From NCBI GenBank assembly GCA_934746785.1, contig CAKVFO010000001.1, forward strand, positions 41,061-105,060: 64,000 bases of DNA. The letters run 5' to 3'. This DNA comes from an uncultured Clostridium sp. GTDB lineage: Bacteria; Bacillota; Clostridia; Clostridiales; Clostridiaceae. The notes below the pieces were generated by a model. That model did not search any database. It worked only from the letters and a program-made list of their open reading frames with translations, and was not told the DNA's origin. The stretch's first letter is position 1. Each line of letters starts with the position of its first letter. The position numbers and the translations under genes were made by a program. Positions 28,306-36,800 of the stretch are shown here, piece after piece.

Positions 28306-30132
28306 ATGTGCGGAATAGTTGGATATTTAGGAAAGAGACAGGCAACATCTTTTTTAGTTGATGGATTATCAAAACTTGAATATAGAGGATATGACTCTGC
28401 AGGTGTTGCTGTTGAAGATGAAAATGGAAGTATTACTGTTGTTAAGCATAAAGGTCGTTTAACAAATCTTAGTGAAGATTTAGATAAGAATCCTGTACAC
28501 GGAAGTATTGGTATAGGACATACAAGATGGGCAACACATGGAGCTCCATCAGATGTTAATTCACATCCACATAAGAGTTCAAAAGGTAATATAACAGTTG
28601 TTCACAACGGAATTATTGAAAATTATCTTGAACTTAGAAAGTTCTTAATAGGTGAAGGATATGAATTCAAATCACAAACTGATACAGAAGTAATACCAAA
28701 CCTTGTTCACTATTACTTTGAAGGAGATCTTTTTGAAGCTGTAGTTAAAGCAACTAAGAAGTTACAAGGAAGTTATGCTATAGGAGTTATCAGTGGTGAT
28801 GATCCTAATAAGTTAGTAGCAGTAAGAAAAGACAGTCCATTAATAGTTGGCCTTGGAGAAGATGAAACTTTCATAGCTTCAGATATTCCAGCTGTAATAA
28901 GCTATACAAGAGATGTATATCTTTTAGAAGATAATGAATTTGTATTAATCACTAATGAAGGTGCAGAAGTATTTAATAGTGATAAATCTAAGATAGATAA
29001 GGAAACTTACCATGTAACATGGAGTGCAGATGCAGCTGAAAAGGGTGGATATGATTCATTCATGATGAAGGAAATTCATGAACAGCCAAGAGCAGTAAGA
29101 GACACTTTAACTGGTAAAATAACAGATGGAAAAGTTACATTTGAAGATTTCAAATTAACTAAAGAAGAGCTTCAAGGTATAGATAGAATTTACATTGTAG
29201 CTTGTGGTACTGCATATCATGCAGGTTTAATGGGAAAAGTAGCAATCGAGAAGTTTGCTAAGATTCCAGTAGAAGTTGATATAGCATCAGAATTTAGATA
29301 TAGAGAGCCATTAGTGACTGATAAGACTTTATTAATTACTGTAAGTCAATCAGGAGAAACTGCTGATACTCTTGCGGCTTTAAGAGATTGCAAGAAAGCA
29401 GGAGCTAGAACTTTAGCTATAACTAACGTTGTTGGAAGTACTATTTCAAGAGAAGCTGATCATGTAATTTACACAATGGCAGGCCCTGAAATAGCAGTTG
29501 CATCTACTAAGGCATATACAACTCAAGTTGTTGTTATGAACTTAATAGGTATGTACTTTGGACAATTAATGGGAACAATAACTGCTGAAGAAGAAAAAGC
29601 TTTAGAAGAAGGATTACAATTAATTCCTGAAAAGATAGAAGAAGTTCTAAGTGAAGAAAGAAAGATAGAAGAAATAGCTAAGGTTTTAGCTGATGAACAA
29701 GATCTTTTCTATTTAGGTAGAGGAGCAGATTTTGCTCTAGCTCTTGAAGGATCATTAAAGCTTAAGGAAATAACTTATATTCACTCAGAAGCTTATGCAG
29801 GTGGAGAACTTAAGCATGGACCAATCGCTTTAATTGAGGATGGAACTAAGGTTATAGCTCTATTAACTCAAGAAAGATTAAGAGAAAAGATGGTAAGTAA
29901 TATAGTAGAAGTTAAAGCAAGAGGAGCACATGTTATAGGTGTAGCTTACGAAGGTGATGAATTAGATGAAACTGTATTTGATGAAGTTATTAGAATACCA
30001 AGAATATTAAATATGGTTGCACCAGTAGTTGCTGCTGTATCTTTACAATTATTATCTTACTTCACAGCTAAGGAAAAAGGATTCGATATAGATAAGCCAA
30101 GAAACTTAGCTAAGTCAGTTACAGTTGAATAG
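28306..30132 (+). CDS. glmS: Glutamine-fructose-6-phosphate aminotransferase (isomerising)
   Basis: Makes glucosamine-6-phosphate from fructose-6-phosphate and glutamine, the first step of amino-sugar synthesis. 608 aa: Ntn glutaminase domain with Cys2 (MCGIVGYLGKR), GHTRWATHG and HNGIIENY, then two SIS sugar domains (ACGTAYHAG, SQSGETADTLAALR, AYAGGELKHGPIALI) and the conserved C-terminus DKPRNLAKSVTVE. RBS AAGGAAGG. Controlled by the ribozyme in its leader. GlmM at 8.9 kb uses the product. Confidence 0.97.
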   Translation: MCGIVGYLGKRQATSFLVDGLSKLEYRGYDSAGVAVEDENGSITVVKHKGRLTNLSEDLDKNPVHGSIGIGHTRWATHGAPSDVNSHPHKSSKGNITVVHNGIIENYLELRKFLIGEGYEFKSQTDTEVIPNLVHYYFEGDLFEAVVKATKKLQGSYAIGVISGDDPNKLVAVRKDSPLIVGLGEDETFIASDIPAVISYTRDVYLLEDNEFVLITNEGAEVFNSDKSKIDKETYHVTWSADAAEKGGYDSFMMKEIHEQPRAVRDTLTGKITDGKVTFEDFKLTKEELQGIDRIYIVACGTAYHAGLMGKVAIEKFAKIPVEVDIASEFRYREPLVTDKTLLITVSQSGETADTLAALRDCKKAGARTLAITNVVGSTISREADHVIYTMAGPEIAVASTKAYTTQVVVMNLIGMYFGQLMGTITAEEEKALEEGLQLIPEKIEEVLSEERKIEEIAKVLADEQDLFYLGRGADFALALEGSLKLKEITYIHSEAYAGGELKHGPIALIEDGTKVIALLTQERLREKMVSNIVEVKARGAHVIGVAYEGDELDETVFDEVIRIPRILNMVAPVVAAVSLQLLSYFTAKEKGFDIDKPRNLAKSVTVE

Positions 30133-30185
30133 AAAATGATATATATTTAATATTAATTGTAAGAGTTTAAAAAAGTCGGTAAGAA

Positions 30186-30230
30186 AAAATAAGATGAAAG
30201 AAATTATTTCTTTCATCTTATTTTTTTTCT
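30186..30230 (+). terminator. glmS terminator
   Basis: AATAAGATGAAAGAAA / TTTCTTTCATCTTATT stem followed by T8, about 55 bases after glmS. Confidence 0.88.
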
Positions 30231-30282
30231 AAAACTACAAATACTAGATTATAATTGTAAAATTATGATTTGAGGTGATTAT

Positions 30283-30950
30283 ATGATAACAATTTTTCCT
30301 AAAGTGTACAAAGATGAATTGTTATATAGTTGGATGGCTAGATATACTTTTATTAATGGTAATGTTAAAGCTTCTTATGATAAAGAAGACTTATTTGGAA
30401 ATCCTAAGTGGGTATTTGATTTGTTTAGACAAAACAATTTGGAGTATTTTGTTAATTGTTTTCCTGAACAATTAGGTTATACAGCAGAAGATATTATTTA
30501 TAGAAATACTATTTTCCCAGTATTCTTTAAGTTTATGGATAATGAAAGAAAAAATAATATTACAAAAAAGATATGCTCTTCAAATTTTTCTACTTTGATA
30601 AAAGAAATAGGAATTAATATTAGAAATAGTACAGAAGTAAGAAATCACATAAATATATGTCCTTTGTGTTATGAAGAAGACAAAGAGACTTATAATGATG
30701 CATACATACATAGAAATTATCAAGTACCTGTTAGTTATATTAAGTTTAAAGACGTTATATATATATTTATAAAGAAAATTCAATCAATAGGTATATGTTA
30801 AAAAATAGTTTATCATTTAAATCATTATCAAGTGAAGTAGGAAATATAATAAGTATATTTAATCAGTATTTTGATGAATATTCTATTAAAGATAGTAAGT
30901 TCTATTTTGAAAATTGGGAAAACGTAATTAGAGAGTGTAGAGATGAATAA
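30283..30950 (+). pseudogene. TniQ/TnsD target-selection protein remnant
   Basis: The first 172 residues are a clear TniQ N-terminus: IFPKVYKDELLYSWMARYTF, then LGYTAEDIIYRNTIFPVFFKF, and a zinc-finger CPLCYEEDKETYNDAYIHRNYQ. The frame closes at 30801. A second frame continues with plausible downstream sequence (ENSINRYMLKNSLSFK... NWENVIRECRDE) to 30950, so a shift in the TATATATA run near 30755-30765 is likely, and the C-terminal DNA-binding part of a full TnsD is missing. TniQ/TnsD proteins direct Tn7-like transposons, classically to the end of glmS, and this remnant starts 150 bases after glmS. No TnsA, B or C gene is seen here. Confidence 0.75.
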
Positions 30951-31422
30951 GAAAAATATTTTTATGGTTAAAATAGGTGTTTGTCTAGTTTTTTCATTAT
31001 TAATATATTTTTTGATACTAGCAAGACCTGAGTCAATTGTATCATTTAGTGAAAGAAATAATTATATACTTTATCCAATATTATTTCAAATAATTATAAT
31101 TTCTTATACTGGAGCAATTTTTTTAGATGATATAAAGGGACGGTTATTTGAAAGTCCTAAGTTGATCTTCAACTTTATGGATATATTAGTTGTGCAATTA
31201 TATATTTTTTCAGTAATTTATTTAATCAGTAATTTATCATTTATTAAGTATGTAGATTACTTGAATACTTATTTTGGAAAGTATCAAATATTATTTCAAT
31301 GTGCAGCTTTATTATTTATGTTCGTTAAAGGATTCTTAAAGAATAAGTCTATTGATAAAAAAATATATTATCTATTTGAAAGGATTATTCATATAAAAAA
31401 GGATACATATATAATAAAATAA
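30943..31422 (+). CDS. Hypothetical membrane protein, 159 aa
   Basis: Unrecognised protein with four predicted helices (VCLVFSLLIYFLILARPE; ILYPILFQIIIISYTGAIFL; LVVQLYIFSVIYLISNLSF; ILFQCAALLFMFVKGFL) and a basic tail. Its ATG overlaps the end of the TniQ remnant (ATGAATAA). It may be part of the ABC cluster that follows or cargo of the former element. No function assignable. Confidence 0.55.
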   Translation: MNKKNIFMVKIGVCLVFSLLIYFLILARPESIVSFSERNNYILYPILFQIIIISYTGAIFLDDIKGRLFESPKLIFNFMDILVVQLYIFSVIYLISNLSFIKYVDYLNTYFGKYQILFQCAALLFMFVKGFLKNKSIDKKIYYLFERIIHIKKDTYIIK

Positions 31423-31582
31423 GTAAAATCATTGTGATTATACTATCTTTTACTATAATATTATATATATATTGTTAAAATAGAAATTATAGATTTACTA
31501 TCAATACTTTTGATAGAGATAGTAATAGGATTGTTATATTGGTGCTTGATCAAAAAAGTAAATAATTATAGGAGTGATTATA

Positions 31583-31747
31583 ATGAATGAAAACAGTAGA
31601 AAATATTTTAGAATTATAATGGCAATCGTATGGATTGTAGCAGGTGCAGTGTTTGCTTTTACATCAAATTTTATTAATGCTATATTATTTGTTGCAGTTG
31701 GAATTATATTTGGATTAAATGCATTTAAGTCTGGAAAGAAGGAATAA
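31583..31747 (+). CDS. Small membrane protein, 54 aa
   Basis: Begins MNENSRKYFRIIMAIVWIV and contains two hydrophobic helices with a short basic C-terminus (FKSGKKE). AGGAGTG precedes the ATG at good spacing, and the stop lies 3 bases before the ABC ATPase start, so the three genes form an operon. Family not recognised; small two-helix proteins often accompany such ABC pairs. Confidence 0.7.
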   Translation: MNENSRKYFRIIMAIVWIVAGAVFAFTSNFINAILFVAVGIIFGLNAFKSGKKE

Positions 31748-31750
31748 CTT

Positions 31751-32449
31751 GTGTTATCAGTAAAGGATTTAGAAGCATGGTATGTAAAAGGCACTACTAT
31801 TATTAAAAAAGTGTCTTTTGATTTGAAAAAAAATACTGTTATTGGTTTATTGGGATTAAATGGTGCCGGAAAAACAACATTAATAAATACTTTGTCAGGT
31901 GTACATTCTAATTATAAGTATTCTACTTTGAAGTATGATGATAAAGATATAACATTTAAAGATGCATGTTGGAAAAGCAATAGATATACTATATTTACAG
32001 AAGAACAAGCTTTTTCTTATTGGTCATTCAATGAATATTTACCTTTTATAGAAAAAGTGTATAAAAAAAAGTTAAATACTCAACGTATTGAAGAACTTAT
32101 AAAGGGATTTGGATTTGAAAAGTATGTTAATTATCCTATGAAGGAATTATCTACAGGAAATAAAAAGAAGGTATTTTTAATTACAGGTTTTGCTCTAGAA
32201 CTTCCATTACTAATTTTAGATGAACCTTTAGATGGATTAGATTTCTTAGCATCAGAGTTTTTATATCAAGAAATTTTGAGATATAAAAAGGTTGGTTCAG
32301 TTTTAATGAGTTCTCATATTGCAGAAAGTATTGAAAAGACATGTGATGAAGTGATGATATTGAGAAATGGATCTTTGAAATCTTATGAGTTTGAAACTAA
32401 TAGAGATATTCGAGAGTTACTGGAAGGGTGGTTAGATGATAGCAACTAG
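31751..32449 (+). CDS. ABC transporter ATP-binding protein
   Basis: 232-aa ATPase subunit: Walker A GLNGAGKTT, a divergent signature LSTGNKKKV, Walker B PLLILDEPLDGLD, switch histidine in SSHIAES. GTG start with AAGAAGGAA before it. Overlaps the permease gene by 14 bases. Resembles ABC-2 type export systems (Nod/bacteriocin-like); the substrate is unknown. Confidence 0.88.
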   Translation: MLSVKDLEAWYVKGTTIIKKVSFDLKKNTVIGLLGLNGAGKTTLINTLSGVHSNYKYSTLKYDDKDITFKDACWKSNRYTIFTEEQAFSYWSFNEYLPFIEKVYKKKLNTQRIEELIKGFGFEKYVNYPMKELSTGNKKKVFLITGFALELPLLILDEPLDGLDFLASEFLYQEILRYKKVGSVLMSSHIAESIEKTCDEVMILRNGSLKSYEFETNRDIRELLEGWLDDSN

Positions 32450-33593
32450 AATATTTCTTAAAGATATGATAACTAAGAAAAAAGTAAAAAATTATTTAAT
32501 ATTTATATTTATATTTTTTATTATTGCTTATGAAGCATTTGGGGAATTTATAAGACAGACATTTGGAATGAGTAATATTTCATATATAACTATGGCTGTG
32601 ATGATTACTTCTACAGCATATCTTATACATACTTATTCTTTATATGAAAAGGTTAAAAACTACATTTCTTTGCCAATTAGTAATTCAAGGCTTCTTTTAG
32701 GATTTGTTTTTAGTTTGATCTTGGTGTCTCTATTAGAACGTATTTCTTTTTTGCTTATAGTTGTATTCATAAGTAATAATAATCTATTAATAAATATTCC
32801 AGTGGTTATTATTGTGTCTATACTGTCTATTTTAATTAATGTATGGATTCTTATTCTAATTAATAAAAAGAGAAAGTTAGAATGGATATTGGTAGTAACA
32901 GTTTTGTTAAGTTATATACTTATTTCTTATTTTAATTTTTCAGTTTTTATTAATATAGCTGTAATGCTATTATGTTATATTATATCTCTAATTGGTATCT
33001 TCAAAGAAGATTCTTTGTATATAGCTATAAATAGAAATAAATCTGCATTGATTACTAGATTTAAATATGGAGGAAATTACTTCTTTAAAGTTTTAATGAA
33101 TGAGAAGATTTATATTATTAATACATTAATGTTGTTAGTTTTGATTGTATTTTTATCAGCTATACAGATGGATAACTTTATTGTATCTAGTATGGTTTGG
33201 GCAATAGGTGCAGTTAATACACCAGTTCTAACAATGTTATCATCAGATCCGCATCTTAGAAGACAAGCAAAAATGCTTTCTACTAAACAGCAAGGAATAT
33301 GGAGTATGTATAAAAGGTTTATTTTTATATACTTCTTGTTAGTTAATGGATTTATATTAGCGTTAAATATATTTTTTAAGAATAATGACATAGTAATTAA
33401 TATATTTATATTTGCAGTTATATCAGTTATAGAGCCTATTATTGCATTTTTCTTAGAGGATAAGTTTGTGTTAACAAACTGGCAGACTAAGCAGGAATTA
33501 TGGAAACATCCTAGAAAATATATATTACCGCTAATAGTGTTTCTAGGTATAACAATAGTATTTATACTTATTGAAACATTTAAAGTTTTATAG
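32436..33593 (+). CDS. ABC-2 type membrane permease
   Basis: 385-aa hydrophobic protein with about ten to twelve helices and few polar loops, translationally coupled to the ATPase. No family-specific motif is visible beyond ABC-2-like topology. It probably forms an exporter with the preceding ATPase and the 54-aa protein. Confidence 0.75.
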   Translation: MIATRIFLKDMITKKKVKNYLIFIFIFFIIAYEAFGEFIRQTFGMSNISYITMAVMITSTAYLIHTYSLYEKVKNYISLPISNSRLLLGFVFSLILVSLLERISFLLIVVFISNNNLLINIPVVIIVSILSILINVWILILINKKRKLEWILVVTVLLSYILISYFNFSVFINIAVMLLCYIISLIGIFKEDSLYIAINRNKSALITRFKYGGNYFFKVLMNEKIYIINTLMLLVLIVFLSAIQMDNFIVSSMVWAIGAVNTPVLTMLSSDPHLRRQAKMLSTKQQGIWSMYKRFIFIYFLLVNGFILALNIFFKNNDIVINIFIFAVISVIEPIIAFFLEDKFVLTNWQTKQELWKHPRKYILPLIVFLGITIVFILIETFKVL

Positions 33594-33667
33594 GTTAGTA
33601 GTAAAATATATTACTTTGATTTAAGGTGAAAGTATAGAAAAAAATTCATAAAGGTGTGAGAATTTAT

Positions 33668-34207
33668 ATGAAAAGATATATAGCCTTATTAAGAGACATT
33701 AACATAAGCGGGAAAAATAAAATATCTATGACAGAACTTAAATCAAGTTTTATTGAACTTGGTTATGAAGATGTTCGCACATATCTCAACAGTGGAAATG
33801 TTATGTTTTCCATTGATGAGAGACATGAAAATATTATTGCAGATGAAATTAAGACAATGATAAAAAAACAGTTTGATTTAGATATTCCTGTCTTTGTTAT
33901 TTTACAGAAAGATTTAGTGGATTTATTAAGTAAAGCACCTGAGTGGTGGGGAACAGATGACAAAGAAATATATGACAATTTGATTTTTGTACTGCCTTCA
34001 TCTACTGCTGAAGGTATAGCTGAGAAAATAGGAGAACCAACGAGGGAACTAGAAAAGATATTTATCTATAGGAATGCTATTTTCTGGTCTTTTGATAAAA
34101 AGAAATATGCTAAGGCAAACTGGTGGAAAAAAACAGCAAGTGTTGGTATTGGAGAAATGATTACAATTAGGACTGTTAATACTTTAAAGAAGATAGTTGA
34201 AATGTGA
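33668..34207 (+). CDS. DUF1697 family protein
   Basis: 179-aa soluble protein: MKRYIALLRDINISGKNKIS start, FIELGYEDVRTYLNSGNVMF and the C-terminal WWKKTASVGIGEMITIRTVNTL are the family's signature stretches. Function unknown. ATG 33668 is preferred because AAAGGTG lies just upstream; GTG 33656 overlaps that site. Confidence 0.88.
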   Translation: MKRYIALLRDINISGKNKISMTELKSSFIELGYEDVRTYLNSGNVMFSIDERHENIIADEIKTMIKKQFDLDIPVFVILQKDLVDLLSKAPEWWGTDDKEIYDNLIFVLPSSTAEGIAEKIGEPTRELEKIFIYRNAIFWSFDKKKYAKANWWKKTASVGIGEMITIRTVNTLKKIVEM

Positions 34208-34278
34208 CTTTTATATAAATTAAGGTTTGAAGAGATAAGTAGTTTATGACAAGTTAGATTTGTTATATATTGTATAGA

Positions 34279-34317
34279 AATGGGCAGAAACAAGAAAAGT
34301 AGGCTGCCCATTTATAA
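34279..34317. terminator. Bidirectional terminator
   Basis: AATGGGCAG / CTGCCCATT stem between the converging DUF1697 and hydrolase genes, with short T tails. Confidence 0.6.
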
Positions 34318-34331
34318 CTAATCATATAAAT

Positions 34332-35306
34332 TTATTTTAAATATACATTGAAAAATTCTTCTATCTTGTCAAATGGAATTACATCCAGTTTATCGTATAA
34401 ATCTGTATGTACTGCATTTGGAATTATCAGTAATTCTTTGTTATCTCCTTTTAGTTTCTTAAAGGCATCTTGACTAAAGTAAAGAGAATGTGCCTTTTCT
34501 CCATGAATAAGAAGAACTGCATTACGTATTTCACTTGCATAGCAGTGAATTGGCATGTTAGCAAAGGATAGAGAAGATGTCATGTTCCATCCACCGTTAG
34601 AATTTAGACAGCGTGCGTGGTATCCACGTTTTGTTTTATAATAGTCAAAGTAATCTTTTAAGAAGAAAGGTGCATCTTCAGCTACTACGTCAGGGAGACC
34701 ACCAGCAAGTACATAGTTTCCTTCTCTATAATCAACTGTACGTTGTGCATTTAATTGTTCTTTCATATGATATCTTTGATTTTCGTCCATAGAATCAAAG
34801 TATCCATTTGCAGTTACACGACTCATATCATACATAGTAGAAGTAACTGTAGCCTTAATTCTAGTATCCATAGAAGCAGCATTTAGTGCCATACCACCCC
34901 AGCCACATATTCCAATAATACCGATTTTCTCAGGATCTACATTTTCTTGAACAGATAAGAAATCTACAGCAGCACTGAAATCTTCTGTATTGATATCTGG
35001 AGAAGCTACATATCTTGGTTCACCACCACTTTCTCCAGTATAAGATGGATCAAATGCAATAGTAATGAAACCACGTTCAGCCATTGTTTGAGCATAAAGA
35101 CCAGATGCCTGTTCTTTTACAGCACCAAAAGGTCCTGCAACTGCAAGTGCAGCAAGTTTACCTTCTACATTCTTTGGAACATACATATCTGCGGCTAATG
35201 TAATTCCATAGCGATTATGAAATGTAACTTTACTATGTGTTATTTTATCGCTTTTAGGAAATGTTTTATCCCATTCTTGTGTTAATTCAAGTTTCATATT
35301 TTTCAT
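34332..35306 (-). CDS. Alpha/beta hydrolase (dienelactone-hydrolase-like)
   Basis: 324-aa serine-type or cysteine-type hydrolase. It has a strand/turn VAGPFGAVKEQ, the nucleophile elbow in IGICGWGGMALN (a Cys where many family members have Ser; DLH-type enzymes also use Cys), acidic residue region LLIHGEKAHSLYFSQ and a catalytic histidine in IPNAVHTDLYDK. The start at 35306 is set by AGGAGG; an in-frame upstream extension belongs to the end of the preceding gene. Co-transcribed with the reductase gene under the MerR-type promoter at 36.0 kb. Confidence 0.85.
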   Translation of the reverse strand: MKNMKLELTQEWDKTFPKSDKITHSKVTFHNRYGITLAADMYVPKNVEGKLAALAVAGPFGAVKEQASGLYAQTMAERGFITIAFDPSYTGESGGEPRYVASPDINTEDFSAAVDFLSVQENVDPEKIGIIGICGWGGMALNAASMDTRIKATVTSTMYDMSRVTANGYFDSMDENQRYHMKEQLNAQRTVDYREGNYVLAGGLPDVVAEDAPFFLKDYFDYYKTKRGYHARCLNSNGGWNMTSSLSFANMPIHCYASEIRNAVLLIHGEKAHSLYFSQDAFKKLKGDNKELLIIPNAVHTDLYDKLDVIPFDKIEEFFNVYLK

Positions 35307-35331
35307 TTCAATATCCTCCTGTTGTTTTAAT

Positions 35332-35963
35332 TTATTTTGTTTTATAACGTAACCAGACACTTCCGCCATCCCTGACTTCTACGTGTTCAAGGAAAAACTT
35401 TTTGCTTTATTATCTGCTAATACTTTTTGTGCTGAAAATAGAGCTGGTGTATCTGTGCTTCCATCTGCTGATGCGGCAATAACAACACTAATTTCATCAC
35501 ACATTCCAGCCTGTATAAAAGACCAGTTCAACACACCACCGCCACCCAGCATTAAAGTGTGAATGTCAAATAGTTTATAAAGTTTTTCCATGGCAAGTGA
35601 ATAATCTAGTTCATCTTTCCCAGCAATAATATAAGGGATTTCAAGTTTACGAAGAAATGCCTTATAAGAATTACTTGCTTTTTCTGTTAGTATTTCAATT
35701 ACGTGAGCTGTTGTATCTACATAATGAAGAATATTACTTTTCCAGCCAAGCTTACCGGAAGGATCAACAGAAACATAATACATTGGTATATCTGATTTTA
35801 TTATGAAATCTCCTTCTGGTACTTTATCTGAGTTTTCATCCAAAGTTGGTTTTTCATAAAATACATTTCCTGCTGCGTTTCCTTCAGGTGTTCCCATGTA
35901 ATCTCCCATGATTTTCCCATCAAGAGATGTCATCATGTGGCAAAAGATATACGGTCTATTCAT
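35332..35963 (-). pseudogene. RibD C-terminal-domain (dihydrofolate-reductase-like) protein, one-base frameshift near its end
   Basis: NADPH-dependent reductase of the RibD_C family: PYIFCHMMTSLDGKIMGDYM at the start and LMLGGGGVLNWSFIQAGMCDEI later. The uninterrupted frame stops at 35379 after KAKSFSLNT. Adding one A to the run at about 35398-35403 restores a family-like C-terminus (KKFFLEHVEVRDGGSVWLRY) ending at 35332. So this is either a real single-base loss, possibly still functional with only about 20 residues changed, or a sequencing error. First gene of the MerR-regulated pair. Confidence 0.75.
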
Positions 35964-36025
35964 ATTCCATTCCTCCTGTTGACTATTGTTTGTTAAAGAA
36001 ATATAATTCCTCTATGCTACTATTA

Positions 36026-36056
36026 ACTCTACAACTTAAAGTTAAGTTTAAGTCAA
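36026..36056 (-). promoter_or_regulatory. MerR-type promoter/operator with 19-base spacer
   Basis: Reading the minus strand: -35 TTGACT (36056-36051), 19-base spacer, -10 TAGAGT (36031-36026). The spacer contains the inverted repeat ACTTAAA-gttaag-TTTAAGT (36034-36053). An overlong spacer with a central palindrome is the hallmark of MerR-activated promoters. It drives the reductase-hydrolase pair; the merR gene is divergent. Confidence 0.75.
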
Positions 36057-36105
36057 TAGCTTTTGTTTATTCTTTTATAGTATTTTTCAGGAGGAAAATT
36101 TTATT

Positions 36106-36516
36106 ATGTTGTATACAGTAGGTGAAATGGCAAAATTATTAGATATTCCAGCGCCTACTTTGCGTTATTATGATAAAGAAGGGCTGCTCCCTTTTGTAGA
36201 ACGCTCTTCTGGTGGAATCCGCATGTTTAAGGAACAGGATTATGAGTGGCTTAAAATCATTGAATGTATGAAAAAGGCTGGAATGCCTATAAAAGATATA
36301 AAAAGATATATTGAACTAACAATTGAAGGGGATAAAACTATTCACGAGCGATTAGAGCTTTTTAAGAAGCAAAAACAATTATTAGAAACTAAGCTTAAAT
36401 CTTTGCAGCATGCTTTGGAAGTTCTTGATTTTAAGTGCTGGTATTATGAAACAGCAGAAGAGGCAGGGACAGTTGATGTTCCGCAGAATATGTCATTAGA
36501 GGATTTAGCAAAATAA
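36106..36516 (+). CDS. MerR family transcriptional regulator
   Basis: 136 aa. HTH_MerR at the N-terminus (YTVGEMAKLLDIPAPTLRYYDKEGLLPF, then RMFKEQDYEWLKIIECMKKAGMPIKDIK), a dimerisation coiled coil (ERLELFKKQKQLLETKLKSLQ) and a short tail with one cysteine. RBS AGGAGG. It probably activates the divergent reductase-hydrolase genes through the 19-base-spacer promoter. The effector is unknown. Confidence 0.92.
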   Translation: MLYTVGEMAKLLDIPAPTLRYYDKEGLLPFVERSSGGIRMFKEQDYEWLKIIECMKKAGMPIKDIKRYIELTIEGDKTIHERLELFKKQKQLLETKLKSLQHALEVLDFKCWYYETAEEAGTVDVPQNMSLEDLAK

Positions 36517-36601
36517 ATTTAGGAATGCACATTTTCAGAGATTGAAGGTTATTCAAAAATAGAAATAGGCATAAAAATATTACTTCTATTCTCCAATTTT
36601 G

Positions 36602-36678
36602 CTTTTAGAACCTTTTGACAGGATGTAACAAAGTGGCTTCCTGCGCTAAAAAGCGTGGCGTCAGTCACTTTGTACTAA
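36602..36678 (+). repeat. Dispersed structured repeat, copy 2
   Basis: Second copy of the element at 12256-12330, same orientation. Here the outer pairing ACAAAGTG / CACTTTGT is perfect over 8 bp and the inner hairpin CTGCGCT/AGCGTGG is kept, whereas the alternative pairing of copy 1 is absent. It lies between merR and the symporter gene. Confidence 0.75.
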
Positions 36679-36800
36679 CATTTTGAAGTCGGGAGAAATT
36701 TTTTAGAATTATATTGACATTTTTATAATTTTAATTTATATTGTACTTTAAGCGAAGACATATGACTTTTATAGAAATACATAAGCGAGTGGGGGATTAT

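Noticed and set aside
30943..33593. Lantibiotic-type immunity cluster
   Set aside because: ABC-2 ATPase/permease plus a 54-aa two-helix protein is compatible, but no precursor or modification gene lies nearby.
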